Positions 1 through 6,631 of a stretch of 40,549 bases of DNA are shown here, in pieces. The first letter of the stretch is position 1. The number at the start of each line of letters is the position of its first letter. This DNA comes from an uncultured Eubacteriales bacterium (GTDB taxonomy: Bacteria > Bacillota > Clostridia > Oscillospirales > Acutalibacteraceae): NCBI GenBank assembly GCA_900315195.1, contig OMYD01000028.1, positions 1 to 40,549 of the forward strand, written 5' to 3'. The position numbers and the translations under genes are program-made. The notes beneath the pieces are model-generated. The model searched no databases and was not told where the DNA came from. It saw only the letters and a program-made list of their open reading frames with translations.

Positions 1-17
1 TACTTAGTTCATTAAAA

Positions 18-45
18 AAATCCTGTCGAAGTATCGGCAGGATTT
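18..45 (-). terminator. Intrinsic terminator of the minus-strand operon
   Basis: A 12-bp stem (18-29 with 34-45, including one G-U pair) closes a 4-base loop. On the minus strand it is followed by seven Ts (plus-strand A run at 14-20). It lies about 50 bases past the stop of the membrane-protein gene ending at 96, so it probably ends that transcript. A T-rich stretch on the plus side means it could also work in the other direction. Confidence 0.8.
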
Positions 46-95
46 TAATTTATTTGTAAATATAATCAACAACACTGTTTACCTTTTGCGCCGGT

Positions 96-560
96 TTATC
101 TTTTTGAAAGTCTTAAATATTTAAAAATAAATAACCCTGCTGACAGTACAAATGTGCCGCAAAGAAAAATTATTATCCATAAGCCCTCAAGTTTGGTGTA
201 AATCGCAAGAAACAGAGCGGAATTAATTGTTAGGAAAAACAGCTTCATAACATCAAAGTGAGTCTGAAGCAGGGCGTAAGCCAGGGTAACAATACAAATA
301 AGCCCTGTAGCTTTATAGCAGAAGATATTCAGGATAAAAAAGCCAACACAGAATAATATAAGCAGCATGCGCATTGTAGGTTTCTCAAGCAGTTTATCGT
401 TATCAAAGTTATGATAATCGTCAAACAGCTTTACAATAAAAGCAAGCAGTGTAAAAATAGGGAGCAGCTCATAGCGGATACCGCGTGTAAGAAGACTGAT
501 CAGCGCGGCAAAAGCAAGCGCAATTCCTATAAAGTAAGAGTATTTCAGAAAGTACTTCAT
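96..560 (-). CDS. Small polytopic membrane protein, unknown function
   Basis: This 154-residue protein is almost entirely hydrophobic. About six membrane segments are visible: roughly residues 9-25, 30-46, 63-84, 86-100, 105-121 and 126-148. Short charged loops separate them, including an acidic one with DDYHNFDNDK near residue 50. I do not recognise a family and see no catalytic or transport motif. It starts 15 bases after the stop of the amidohydrolase gene on the same strand and has a terminator behind it, so the two are likely co-transcribed. The ATG at 560 is preceded by a weak AAGGAT-like ribosome site. It is real by length and composition; its role is unknown. Confidence 0.7.
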   Translation of the reverse strand: MKYFLKYSYFIGIALAFAALISLLTRGIRYELLPIFTLLAFIVKLFDDYHNFDNDKLLEKPTMRMLLILFCVGFFILNIFCYKATGLICIVTLAYALLQTHFDVMKLFFLTINSALFLAIYTKLEGLWIIIFLCGTFVLSAGLFIFKYLRLSKR

Positions 561-575
561 TATTTCATATCCTTA

Positions 576-1388
576 TTATATATTTATCCCAAACAGCTTT
601 ACAGCGTTTTTATACATTAAGTTATTGTAGTCTGATTCGGATATAAGCTCTTTAAGCTCGTTAAAATATTGCTGATACAGCGAGCGGTCGCCCTTTTGAT
701 TATGAAGCAGGGTGTCAGGGCCGTCAATGGGGTTGTCTGTTCCAAACAGCATTTTTTCGCTTCCGTAGCGGCGGATTGCCTCAACGGTTGTTTTGAGCGG
801 TACCCAAGTTGTGTCGCCGTAAAGGTTTGGCAGCTTTCCCAACAGGTCAAGCGCTTTGGAGTTATCTGTGCCCAAGTCCATATGAACCATTATAAAGCTA
901 AGTTCGGGATGGCGCTTTGCGGCGTTATACAGATGCTCGGACATAGCCTCCTCACAGCCGCCGGTGTGTGATTCTATCGGCAAATTAAACTCTGCCGCAA
1001 GACGGTAAACGGTTTCCATACGCTCGTTGTCCGGTGCAACATGCGCGTGAAACGGATGAATTTTTAAGCCGTAAATAATGTCGCGGTTTTCTTTAAGCAG
1101 GGATTTAAACTCATCATCAGGAAGCTCACCGTAAATCCGCAACCAAGGCAGTACGCCAAGCTTATCCGGAGCTTTGCGCGCTTCTTCAATTGTTTCTTTT
1201 AGAAGCTCATTCTGAGGTTTGCAGAATGAAGGCGGTACATGTTTTCCCTCATGATCAAACTCGGCGCCCTCAATATTGCTGATAAGCGTAAAGTCAATCC
1301 CGTAACGTTCCATAGAATAAAGAACCTGTTCGGTTGTCATATCAAACGGGGGAAGCTTGCCGATATGCGCGTGGGAATCAATTATCAT
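576..1388 (-). CDS. Amidohydrolase (amidohydrolase_2 / TIM-barrel metal-dependent hydrolase)
   Basis: This 270-residue cytoplasmic enzyme has the metal-dependent hydrolase pattern of the amidohydrolase_2 family (COG2159). The first metal ligands are the HxH of DSHAHIG at residues 4-10. Later ligands probably lie in IHPFHAH, ESHTGG and MVHMD, and the closing aspartate in FGTDNPIDGP. The length is normal for this group, which includes decarboxylases and hydrolases, so the substrate cannot be named. The start is supported by AAGGTGAT just upstream of the ATG and by a good promoter at 1423-1451. It is the first gene of a two-gene minus-strand operon with the membrane protein ending at 96. Confidence 0.85.
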   Translation of the reverse strand: MIIDSHAHIGKLPPFDMTTEQVLYSMERYGIDFTLISNIEGAEFDHEGKHVPPSFCKPQNELLKETIEEARKAPDKLGVLPWLRIYGELPDDEFKSLLKENRDIIYGLKIHPFHAHVAPDNERMETVYRLAAEFNLPIESHTGGCEEAMSEHLYNAAKRHPELSFIMVHMDLGTDNSKALDLLGKLPNLYGDTTWVPLKTTVEAIRRYGSEKMLFGTDNPIDGPDTLLHNQKGDRSLYQQYFNELKELISESDYNNLMYKNAVKLFGINI

Positions 1389-1422
1389 ACTATCACCTTA
1401 CTGTCTGTTTGCATTTTTATAT

Positions 1423-1451
1423 ATTATAACAAATAATAAAAATTATGTCTA
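1423..1451 (-). promoter_or_regulatory. Sigma-A-type promoter of the amidohydrolase operon
   Basis: On the minus strand TAGACA (1446-1451) and TATAAT (1423-1428) are separated by exactly 17 bases. The -10 is a consensus match and the -35 matches at five of six positions. The amidohydrolase start codon lies about 35 bases downstream. Confidence 0.75.
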
Positions 1452-1511
1452 TAATATTGTCGAAAAATATGGTTTTTAGTTGATGTTTGTCTTGATAAGC
1501 ACGAAAAACAA

Positions 1512-1540
1512 ACGGCTCGGAACAATTTGCTCCAAGCCGT
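1512..1540 (-). terminator. Intrinsic terminator downstream of the esterase remnant
   Basis: An imperfect inverted repeat (ACGGCT at 1512-1517 with AGCCGT at 1535-1540, plus inner pairing GGAAC/GCTCC) is followed on the minus strand by TTTGTTTTT. It sits just past the stop of the truncated esterase at 1548, so the original gene's terminator has survived although the gene is broken. Confidence 0.75.
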
Positions 1541-1547
1541 CGCGGTA

Positions 1548-1958
1548 TTAATTATTCAGAAACATGTGTAAAAAGCTCTTGAACTCATGTGCCCACGCGG
1601 ATTCATTGTGGGGCTGCTCTGGTTTTATTACAAGCTTAAGCTGTTCGTTGGGGTAGCATTCACGGAGTATTCCGTGAACCGCCTGAGTGCAACCGCTCAA
1701 CGCGGCCTCCTGTTCGCCCGCTCCGCCGGCGTAAAGGTAAAGAAACGGTTTGTCATCCTTGATAGCGGTGTGGATCCAGCTGGTTAATTCATCCGGATAG
1801 TAAACGAGAAAAACAGGAGAGAAGCAGCCGCCAAAGCTGAATATCTCCGGGTGACTCATTACCGTGAAGAAAGACTGAAGTCCGCCCGAGGAACTTCCGC
1901 AAAAAGCGGTGTTCTGTCTGCCTTTTTTTACCGGGAACTGAGACTCCACAGCGGACAA
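1548..1958 (-). pseudogene. 5'-truncated esterase (enterochelin-esterase-like alpha/beta hydrolase)
   Basis: The 136-residue reading frame is the C-terminal half of a putative esterase (esterase D / enterochelin esterase family, PF00756). It keeps the nucleophile elbow CGSSSGG near residues 20-26 and a plausible catalytic histidine in PHNESAWAHEF near the end. Members are normally about 240-280 residues, so the N-terminal half, including the oxyanion-hole strand, is missing. The only start is a TTG at 1958 without a fitting ribosome site. The esterase-like sequence (VESQFPVKKGRQNT) stops at about 1950, where sequence encoding a recombinase tail on the opposite strand begins. I read it as a pseudogene made by insertion of a mobile element followed by deletion. 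Confidence 0.75.
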
Positions 1959-2119
1959 ACGAAATCAAAGAACTCGCTTCATTCTTCGAGGGCCTGTCCG
2001 GACCGATCATCACCTTCGACGAAAGCTACGTCCGCAGACTGTTCAGCCGGATCACGATCTTCGATGACAAGGTGGTATTTGCCTTCAAGGACGGGAAGGA
2101 AGTCACGATAAAGGAATAA
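1952..2119 (+). pseudogene. C-terminal remnant of a large serine recombinase
   Basis: The plus-strand frame ending at the TAA at 2117-2119 encodes about 55 residues. They include GPIITFDESYVRRLFSR and ITIFDDKVVFAFKDGKEV. This 'T-x-FDE-x-x-x-RRL...-T-(V/I)-x-DD-K...F-K-(D/S)-G' pattern is the usual C-terminus of the large serine recombinases carried by integrative elements of Firmicutes. The catalytic resolvase domain and the recombinase/zinc-ribbon parts are absent, and no start codon is present. The reading abuts the truncated esterase head-on at about 1950, and a terminator follows at 2135. It marks the scar of a lost mobile element; family recognition is from the motif alone. Confidence 0.7.
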
Positions 2120-2134
2120 AGCCCATAGATACAG

Positions 2135-2172
2135 AAACACCTCCGAGCCGTTATGGTTCAGAGGTGTTTTTT
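2135..2172 (+). terminator. Intrinsic terminator after the recombinase remnant
   Basis: A strong hairpin pairs AAACACCTC (2135-2143) with GAGGTGTTT (2161-2169), with an inner AGCC/GGTT pairing, and ends in a run of six Ts. It follows the recombinase stop by 15 bases and was probably that gene's own terminator. Confidence 0.75.
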
Positions 2173-2182
2173 GCTAATGTTC

Positions 2183-2216
2183 GCTCTCCGCCGCCGCTGA
2201 TGGCAGTGTGGGTGCC
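2183..2216. repeat. Direct repeat copy 1 (left of the AraC gene)
   Basis: About 34 bases ending in GCTGATGGCAGTGTGGGTGCC. They recur at 3219-3252 with one indel and one substitution. Copy 1 lies 23 bases past the stop of the minus-strand AraC-type gene. A short GGCA/TGCC hairpin is possible; no terminator-like T run follows. Confidence 0.75.
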
Positions 2217-2239
2217 TTGTTGCGTCTATAAAAAATGCC

Positions 2240-3115
2240 CTATTTCTCGTTTACCGCAATCCAGATTTCTCCGGAATAGTTTGGATCATCCGTTTTGTCG
2301 GACGGGTAGACTTCGATTTCTACGCCAGAAGCATACTCGTACCGGTCGCTACTCGAAAAGAACTCGCTGACGATCTTCCTATACGTTTCAATAAAGGTTT
2401 CAGGCATCTTACCCTTGAACGGAAATACTGCGTAGGTGAACTCCGGAAGCTCAATGACCTCAAGTCCATCATTCACTGGCGCTCCATTGTACTCAGCACC
2501 AATTCCATACGGGAACAAATCTCCTTCCGTTTCGAGCGAGAAGCAGATCCCAAGCAGACCGGCAAGCCTTGGCCTTTCAGGAATGTAGCTGCAGATCTTC
2601 TGCATCGTCCCGTCCTGACTGCATTTCGCCCAAAAGCCCGTAATATCCGGTGTACCAGCGCCGGTCTCAGGTTTGTGGACACGCTCTCTCTTACAGATGA
2701 CCTTGATTGCACCCGGTTTCTCAATTCGATAATCCATTTCATTTCCTCCTGTCAGAATAAGTTTTACAGACAGTTTTGAAAAGGATTTGACAGTACCGCC
2801 ATTTCTGGCTTCGGTAGGAGTAATGCCGTGAAACCGCGAAAAGGCACGCGTAAAACTCTCTGGTGTTTCATATCCGTATTTGAGGGCAATATCGATCACT
2901 TTGTCATCGCTGTTTAGCAGTTCATCTGCCGCAAGCGAAAGACGCCTCATCCGGATATAATCACCCAGTGTAAATCCGCACATGATACTGAATACCCTCT
3001 GAAAATGAAACGAGGACGAATAGGCCTCCTTCGCCACTGCATCATAGTCGATTTCTTCAGTAATATGCGATTCCGTGTAGTCGATTGCTCTCTGTATGCC
3101 TTTGATCCAGTCCAA
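2240..3115 (-). CDS. AraC-family regulator with GyrI-like effector-binding domain
   Basis: An N-terminal AraC/XylS DNA-binding region (about residues 1-105: two helix-turn-helix motifs, with the GYETPESFTRAFSRFHGITP signature) is followed by a GyrI-like small-molecule-binding domain (about 125-291), which ends in the typical DPNYSGEIWIAV. Such proteins, related to Rob/SoxS-type and MerR/GyrI-type sensors, usually control drug- or stress-response genes; the ligand is unknown. I place the start at the TTG at 3113-3115, because AGGAGG lies 8 bases upstream and the protein then begins MDWIKGIQRA. The in-frame TTG at 3119-3121 is only 2 bases from the same AGGAGG. The gene sits between two copies of a ~34-bp repeat and next to a mobile-element scar, so it may be acquired. 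Confidence 0.85.
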   Translation of the reverse strand: MDWIKGIQRAIDYTESHITEEIDYDAVAKEAYSSSFHFQRVFSIMCGFTLGDYIRMRRLSLAADELLNSDDKVIDIALKYGYETPESFTRAFSRFHGITPTEARNGGTVKSFSKLSVKLILTGGNEMDYRIEKPGAIKVICKRERVHKPETGAGTPDITGFWAKCSQDGTMQKICSYIPERPRLAGLLGICFSLETEGDLFPYGIGAEYNGAPVNDGLEVIELPEFTYAVFPFKGKMPETFIETYRKIVSEFFSSSDRYEYASGVEIEVYPSDKTDDPNYSGEIWIAVNEK

Positions 3116-3218
3116 ATCCAATTCCTCCTGTCTTGTGTCCTAATTCTAACAGGAATAAGTAGTCATCTTCTTGACTCTGAATGCTGAGTAGTGTCAGTTT
3201 TGATTTATACATGAATTG

Positions 3219-3252
3219 GCTCCCCGCCGCAGCTGATGGCAGTGTGGGTGCC
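3219..3252. repeat. Direct repeat copy 2 (right of the AraC gene)
   Basis: The second copy of the 2183-2216 repeat shares GCTGATGGCAGTGTGGGTGCC and the preceding GC-rich CCGCCGC tract. It lies 11 bases past the stop of the minus-strand nucleoside phosphorylase gene, just as copy 1 lies past the stop of the AraC gene. Confidence 0.75.
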
Positions 3253-3263
3253 GTGTGGTATCC

Positions 3264-4031
3264 TTACATGTTCAAAACAGATTCAACGCACAAGTCCAAA
3301 GCATAATTGATAGAGTCCCCGCCCCAATTACGCTCATCATAGTGCTCCGCATCAGCAAGAGTGTCTGCCGTAAATAACAGTTCTCCCCAAACTGCGCCCC
3401 GAATTTCGGCGCATGCAGCCAAAGCAGCACATTCCATTTCTACGACAGAGCAGCCTTCGCTTTTTCTGTAGTCTACTTTTTCTCGTGTTTCCCTGAAAAA
3501 GCCGTCAGTTGACCAAGTGGTCACTTCTGTATAGCTTAGATGGTGTTTTTTTAATGCTTTTTCTATTGCGCTTCTTGCATCTTTTGAGATATCTACAAAT
3601 CTTGAAGCAGGCAGATAATGGTAGGACGTTCCTTCATCTCTCATTGCCTTATTCGGAACTAAAAATGTGTTCTCTTCCATATTTTCAAGCACTCCGCAAG
3701 ACCCGCCGCTGATGATTTTTCGAACTCCGTAAGAAATCAACCAGTCCAAGATTTGTGTTGCAGCAGGAGCGCCGACGGGAGCCTGTACAAGACAGATCTT
3801 TTGACCGTCGACCTCAAGTTCGTAGATGGGATATCCTTTTGTTATGGATATAAATTCAGTAACTACAGCTGCATTGTGTGCTTTGGCATATCGGTCCACA
3901 GCATCGCCTAAAAAAGCAAACACAGCTTTTTCGGGCAGTTTTATGTCAATGTGTTCATGATCCGGCATGATAACAGCATTGGGATCAGTATCATATTCTA
4001 AAATCGGGATTTCATTCTTATTAATGCTCAT
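3264..4031 (-). CDS. Nucleoside phosphorylase (uridine phosphorylase-like)
   Basis: This 255-residue protein belongs to the purine-nucleoside/uridine phosphorylase superfamily (PNP_UDP_1). These enzymes split nucleosides with phosphate to give a free base and ribose-1-phosphate. Recognisable parts are the SGGSCGVL segment near residue 110, RDEGTSYHY near 130 and the VVEMECAAL ribose-binding motif near 200. The length is normal. The arrangement GTSYHY...EMECAAL resembles uridine phosphorylases more than purine ones, but the base specificity is inferred. GGAG lies 7 bases before the ATG. It is upstream of the AraC gene on the same strand, with about 150 bases and a repeat copy between, so shared control is possible but unproven. 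Confidence 0.85.
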   Translation of the reverse strand: MSINKNEIPILEYDTDPNAVIMPDHEHIDIKLPEKAVFAFLGDAVDRYAKAHNAAVVTEFISITKGYPIYELEVDGQKICLVQAPVGAPAATQILDWLISYGVRKIISGGSCGVLENMEENTFLVPNKAMRDEGTSYHYLPASRFVDISKDARSAIEKALKKHHLSYTEVTTWSTDGFFRETREKVDYRKSEGCSVVEMECAALAACAEIRGAVWGELLFTADTLADAEHYDERNWGGDSINYALDLCVESVLNM

Positions 4032-4056
4032 CCATTTTCTCCTTTTTTAGCTCGGA

Positions 4057-4187
4057 CATCGAAACTACAGTTACAGTCCCATTTGACAACAGACCGGGAG
4101 TCTCAACCTCTCGAAAAGGACCAAATGACAACAATCCGATAGTCTCAATCTTACATTTTTGCCGTTGATAGCGAAAGTAGAGTTACA
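4057..4187. repeat. Diverged short repeats in the spacer upstream of the phosphorylase
   Basis: Two overlapping repeat pairs can be seen. A 22-base unit at about 4057 recurs at about 4166 with 18 matches (ending AGTTACAG). A second unit with TGACAACA...AGTCTCAA occurs at 4084 and 4126, 42 bases apart. No gene, RNA or promoter is convincing in 4032-4300. The spacer may be old duplicated or mobile-element sequence. Confidence 0.45.
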
Positions 4188-4300
4188 GCAACAGATTTTC
4201 TCGGTTTTACTCTCTCAGTCTGTGGAAACATATCTACGCTCTCAAAATCGTTCGAATCCCGCAAATGTCCTGATTTCAAGCCATTTTCCCGCTATCGTCC

Positions 4301-5473
4301 TCATTTTCTTGACAGCAGAACGACGGTCTCGACATGCTGTGTATGAGGGAACATATCTACCGGCTGGATTTTCTTAACTCTATAATCGCTGTTTTTGCGA
4401 AGATAATCCAAATCGCGCGCTAAGGTTTCAGGGTTACAGCTGACGTACACAACGGTTTTAGGAGACATCTTTATCAATGATGACAAAAACTGCTCGCTGC
4501 TGCCCGCTCGTGGAGGATCCATCATAACAATATCGGGCTTTTTATCTTCCTCGGCGACCGACTCCATGAACTCGCCGGCGTCGCCCTTAAAAAATCGAAT
4601 ATTGTTAAGCTGATTCGCTTTCGCGTTCTGAATAGCGTCGCGCACCGCGTCCCCGTTAAGCTCAACGCCAACGACCTGACCGGCGCCGTGTTTTGCGGCG
4701 ATTATTCCGATTGTGCCAACGCCGCAGTATGTGTCGAGCACGGTATCACTGCCCTTTAAGCCCGCAAATTCAATAGCCTTGCCGTACAGAATCTCGGTTT
4801 GCGCGGGGTTTATCTGATAAAAGCTTTTGGGCGAAATTCTGAATCGGCAGGAGCACAGCTCGTCCTCGATATAACCCTTGCCGTAAAGCACAATCTGTCT
4901 GTCGCCCAGAACCAGATTTGTTTTGAATGGGTTAATATTCTGAACAACCGTGATAATCTGCGGGAACTTTTCACGCAGAGCTTTTACAAAATTATTCTTT
5001 GAAGGAAATATAGGCGTTCCTGTTACGAGTACGACCATAACCTGATTTGTCGAAAAGCCGCGCTTTACAAGTACATGACGCAAAAAGCCCTTACGCGTGT
5101 CTTCGTTGTAGGTAGTCAAGCGGAATGAAGGCAGCATTTTGCGGATCGCGACAATTATTTCGTCGGCGAGCCTGTCCTCAATCTGGCAGTCATCGACACT
5201 TACAATTCTGTGTGTACCCGACTGGTAAACGCCGGAATGAATTTTACCTTTGCGGTCGGTGAAAAACGCCGCCTGAACCTTGTTTCGGTAGTAGTAGGGA
5301 TTCTCCATTCCGATAATCGGCTCAACTCTGCCAAAGCTTTTTAACAGCTTTACAACCTTGTTTTGCTTAAAGCGAAGCTGTTCCTCATATGTTAGATTCT
5401 GAAGCTGACAGCCGCCGCACTTCTTGTAAACGGGGCAGCTTCCGTTTTTAATATTCTGTTTGCTCTGTGACAT
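4301..5473 (-). CDS. rlmD: 23S rRNA (uracil-C5)-methyltransferase, RlmD/RlmCD type
   Basis: This 390-residue enzyme of the TrmA/RumA family transfers a methyl group from S-adenosylmethionine to C5 of a uridine in 23S rRNA. The iron-sulfur cysteines are at the very N-terminus (CPVYKKCGGCQ). The Rossmann methyltransferase part carries DTYCGVGTIG, the MDPPRAG motif and the catalytic cysteine in YVSCNPETLARDL. The usual N-terminal TRAM domain is absent, as in some Firmicute members. I use the ATG at 5471-5473, preceded by GAGAGG 6 bases upstream; the open frame extends further upstream but that part is the shadow of the gene on the other strand. A promoter lies at 5502-5530. Whether it modifies U747, U1939 or both cannot be told. 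Confidence 0.9.
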   Translation of the reverse strand: MSQSKQNIKNGSCPVYKKCGGCQLQNLTYEEQLRFKQNKVVKLLKSFGRVEPIIGMENPYYYRNKVQAAFFTDRKGKIHSGVYQSGTHRIVSVDDCQIEDRLADEIIVAIRKMLPSFRLTTYNEDTRKGFLRHVLVKRGFSTNQVMVVLVTGTPIFPSKNNFVKALREKFPQIITVVQNINPFKTNLVLGDRQIVLYGKGYIEDELCSCRFRISPKSFYQINPAQTEILYGKAIEFAGLKGSDTVLDTYCGVGTIGIIAAKHGAGQVVGVELNGDAVRDAIQNAKANQLNNIRFFKGDAGEFMESVAEEDKKPDIVMMDPPRAGSSEQFLSSLIKMSPKTVVYVSCNPETLARDLDYLRKNSDYRVKKIQPVDMFPHTQHVETVVLLSRK

Positions 5474-5501
5474 ATAAAACCTCTCGAGTTTTGATAGTTC
5501 C

Positions 5502-5530
5502 ATTATAACTGCCGATATAAAAAAGCGCAA
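5502..5530 (-). promoter_or_regulatory. Promoter of the rRNA methyltransferase gene
   Basis: Minus-strand TTGCGC (5525-5530) and TATAAT (5502-5507) are separated by 17 bases. The start codon is about 29 bases past the -10. It diverges from the promoter at 5538-5566. Confidence 0.65.
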
Positions 5531-5537
5531 GAAGCAT

Positions 5538-5566
5538 TTGCGTTTTTTAACCAAATAATATATAAT
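5538..5566 (+). promoter_or_regulatory. Promoter of the NusG-II / Gx gene pair
   Basis: TTGCGT (5538-5543) and TATAAT (5561-5566) are separated by 17 bases, 27 bases before the ATG at 5594. Its -35 and that of the divergent promoter form the two arms of a small dyad (CGCAA/TTGCG). Confidence 0.65.
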
Positions 5567-5593
5567 GGTCTTGAGTAATAAGGGGCTTAAAAA

Positions 5594-5959
5594 ATGAAAC
5601 ACAAAATTTTGATTATTGTTGCCGCGTTGATTTTCGCGGCGGGGGTTGTCGGCAGTATAATGGTGCTGAATTCCCCCAAAAAAAAGACAGTAAATATTAA
5701 AAGCAGGGGAAAGGTGCTTTACACCCTTGACCTCGAAAGCGAAAAAGACCGCACCTTTGACGTTAAAACCGACGGCGGCGTAAATACAATCGAGATAAAG
5801 GACGGCAAAATCCGCGTAAAGGAAGCCGACTGTCCCGATAAAACCTGCGTGCGAATGGGTTGGCTTGAAAGCTCGGCTATGCCGATTGTCTGTCTTCCGC
5901 ACGGGTTGATTATTGAATTTGTCGACGCCGACAGCGGCGTTGACGCGATTGCGGAGTGA
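5594..5959 (+). CDS. NusG domain II-containing exported protein
   Basis: This 121-residue protein has one N-terminal membrane segment or signal peptide (residues 4-24) followed by a NusG_II-type beta domain (PF07009). The domain has the typical DCPDKTCVRMG motif and the later PIVCLPHGL motif, each with a conserved cysteine. The family is common in Clostridia and Lactobacillales next to Gx-type membrane proteins, as here: the next gene starts 4 bases after its stop. The biochemical function is not established; the pairing suggests a role in membrane-linked redox or quinone/isoprenoid metabolism. The ATG follows AAGGGG by 9 bases. Confidence 0.8.
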   Translation: MKHKILIIVAALIFAAGVVGSIMVLNSPKKKTVNIKSRGKVLYTLDLESEKDRTFDVKTDGGVNTIEIKDGKIRVKEADCPDKTCVRMGWLESSAMPIVCLPHGLIIEFVDADSGVDAIAE

Positions 5960-5963
5960 GCCT

Positions 5964-6455
5964 ATGGATGTAAAAAGACTGGCGCGGCTCGGAATGCTCA
6001 CCGCCGCGGCACTGATTATCTTTATTGTTGAGCTGCAAATCCCGAATCCTTTCCCGATACCCGGAATAAAACTGGGGCTTGCGAATATCATCACCGTTTA
6101 CGCCGTTTATCGCTATAAAGCGTACGAAGTCGCTATGATTGTCGGGGTGAGAATCACCTTAGGCTCGGTTTTCAGCGGCAACATAATGGCGCTGTTTTAC
6201 AGCGCGTGCGGCAGCCTGTTTTGTCTGCTCGGAATGATTTTCCTTAAAAGAATTATAGAAAAAAAACATATATGGCTTGCGAGCGTATTCGGCGGCTTTC
6301 TGCATAATACGGGGCAAATGGCAGCGGCGCTTATCGTTACACAAACAAGTTCGCTGCTGCTTTACTATCCCTTTTTGGTAGTATCAGGCTGCCTTGCGGG
6401 ACTTTTTACGGGGCTGTGCGCGCAAATGATTTTACCGCGACTTAAAGGGCTTTGA
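5964..6455 (+). CDS. Gx transporter family / heptaprenyl diphosphate synthase component I-like membrane protein
   Basis: This 163-residue protein with about five membrane segments matches the Hpre_diP_synt_I family (PF07456). The start MKRLARLGMLTAAALIIFIVE-like segment and PFPIPGIKLGLANIITVYAVYRY are characteristic. The family was first named for heptaprenyl diphosphate synthase component I but resembles ECF-type S components and is often called Gx transporter. I chose the ATG at 5964 because GGAG lies 8 bases upstream and the preceding NusG-II gene ends at 5959; the longer frame from 5913 would overlap it. The pair probably forms one operon. The substrate is unknown. Confidence 0.8.
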   Translation: MDVKRLARLGMLTAAALIIFIVELQIPNPFPIPGIKLGLANIITVYAVYRYKAYEVAMIVGVRITLGSVFSGNIMALFYSACGSLFCLLGMIFLKRIIEKKHIWLASVFGGFLHNTGQMAAALIVTQTSSLLLYYPFLVVSGCLAGLFTGLCAQMILPRLKGL

Positions 6456-6509
6456 AAAAATGCATATAAATCAACTCAAAAACCAAATAATCTTTTAACC
6501 GAAAACGCA

Positions 6510-6538
6510 TTGACAAAACCGGAAAAATCGCATATACT
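6510..6538 (+). promoter_or_regulatory. Strong promoter of glnN
   Basis: A perfect TTGACA (6510-6515) and TATACT (6533-6538) are separated by 17 bases. Transcription would begin near 6545, just before the leader hairpin at 6558-6592. Confidence 0.85.
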
Positions 6539-6557
6539 ACTTTACAAAGACAGCAAA

Positions 6558-6592
6558 GGCGCTGCGGAAGTATCCCGTAGTGCCTGTTTTTC
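6558..6592 (+). terminator. Leader terminator (attenuator) in front of glnN
   Basis: A 10-bp stem (6558-6567 with 6575-6584, with three G-U pairs) and 7-base loop AAGTATC is followed by TGTTTTT. It lies between the glnN promoter and its start codon, so most transcripts would end here unless the hairpin is prevented from forming. The nearby ANTAR-domain protein is the obvious candidate antiterminator. A classic dual hexaloop ANTAR target is not clearly visible. Confidence 0.65.
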
Positions 6593-6631
6593 TGTACGTT
6601 TCACAAAAAAATCGACAGGAGATTGTTAATT

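Noticed and set aside
2183-3252. Integron-type attC sites around the AraC gene
   Set aside because: No RYYYAAC/GTTRRRY core pair and no integrase gene are seen; the repeat is reported only as a direct repeat.
4301-6094. The very long 597-codon minus-strand frame, read as a methyltransferase with a 200-residue N-terminal extension
   Set aside because: The part above 5473 lies opposite the NusG-II and Gx genes and has no family features. A good ATG, ribosome site and promoter at 5471-5530 define the normal start.
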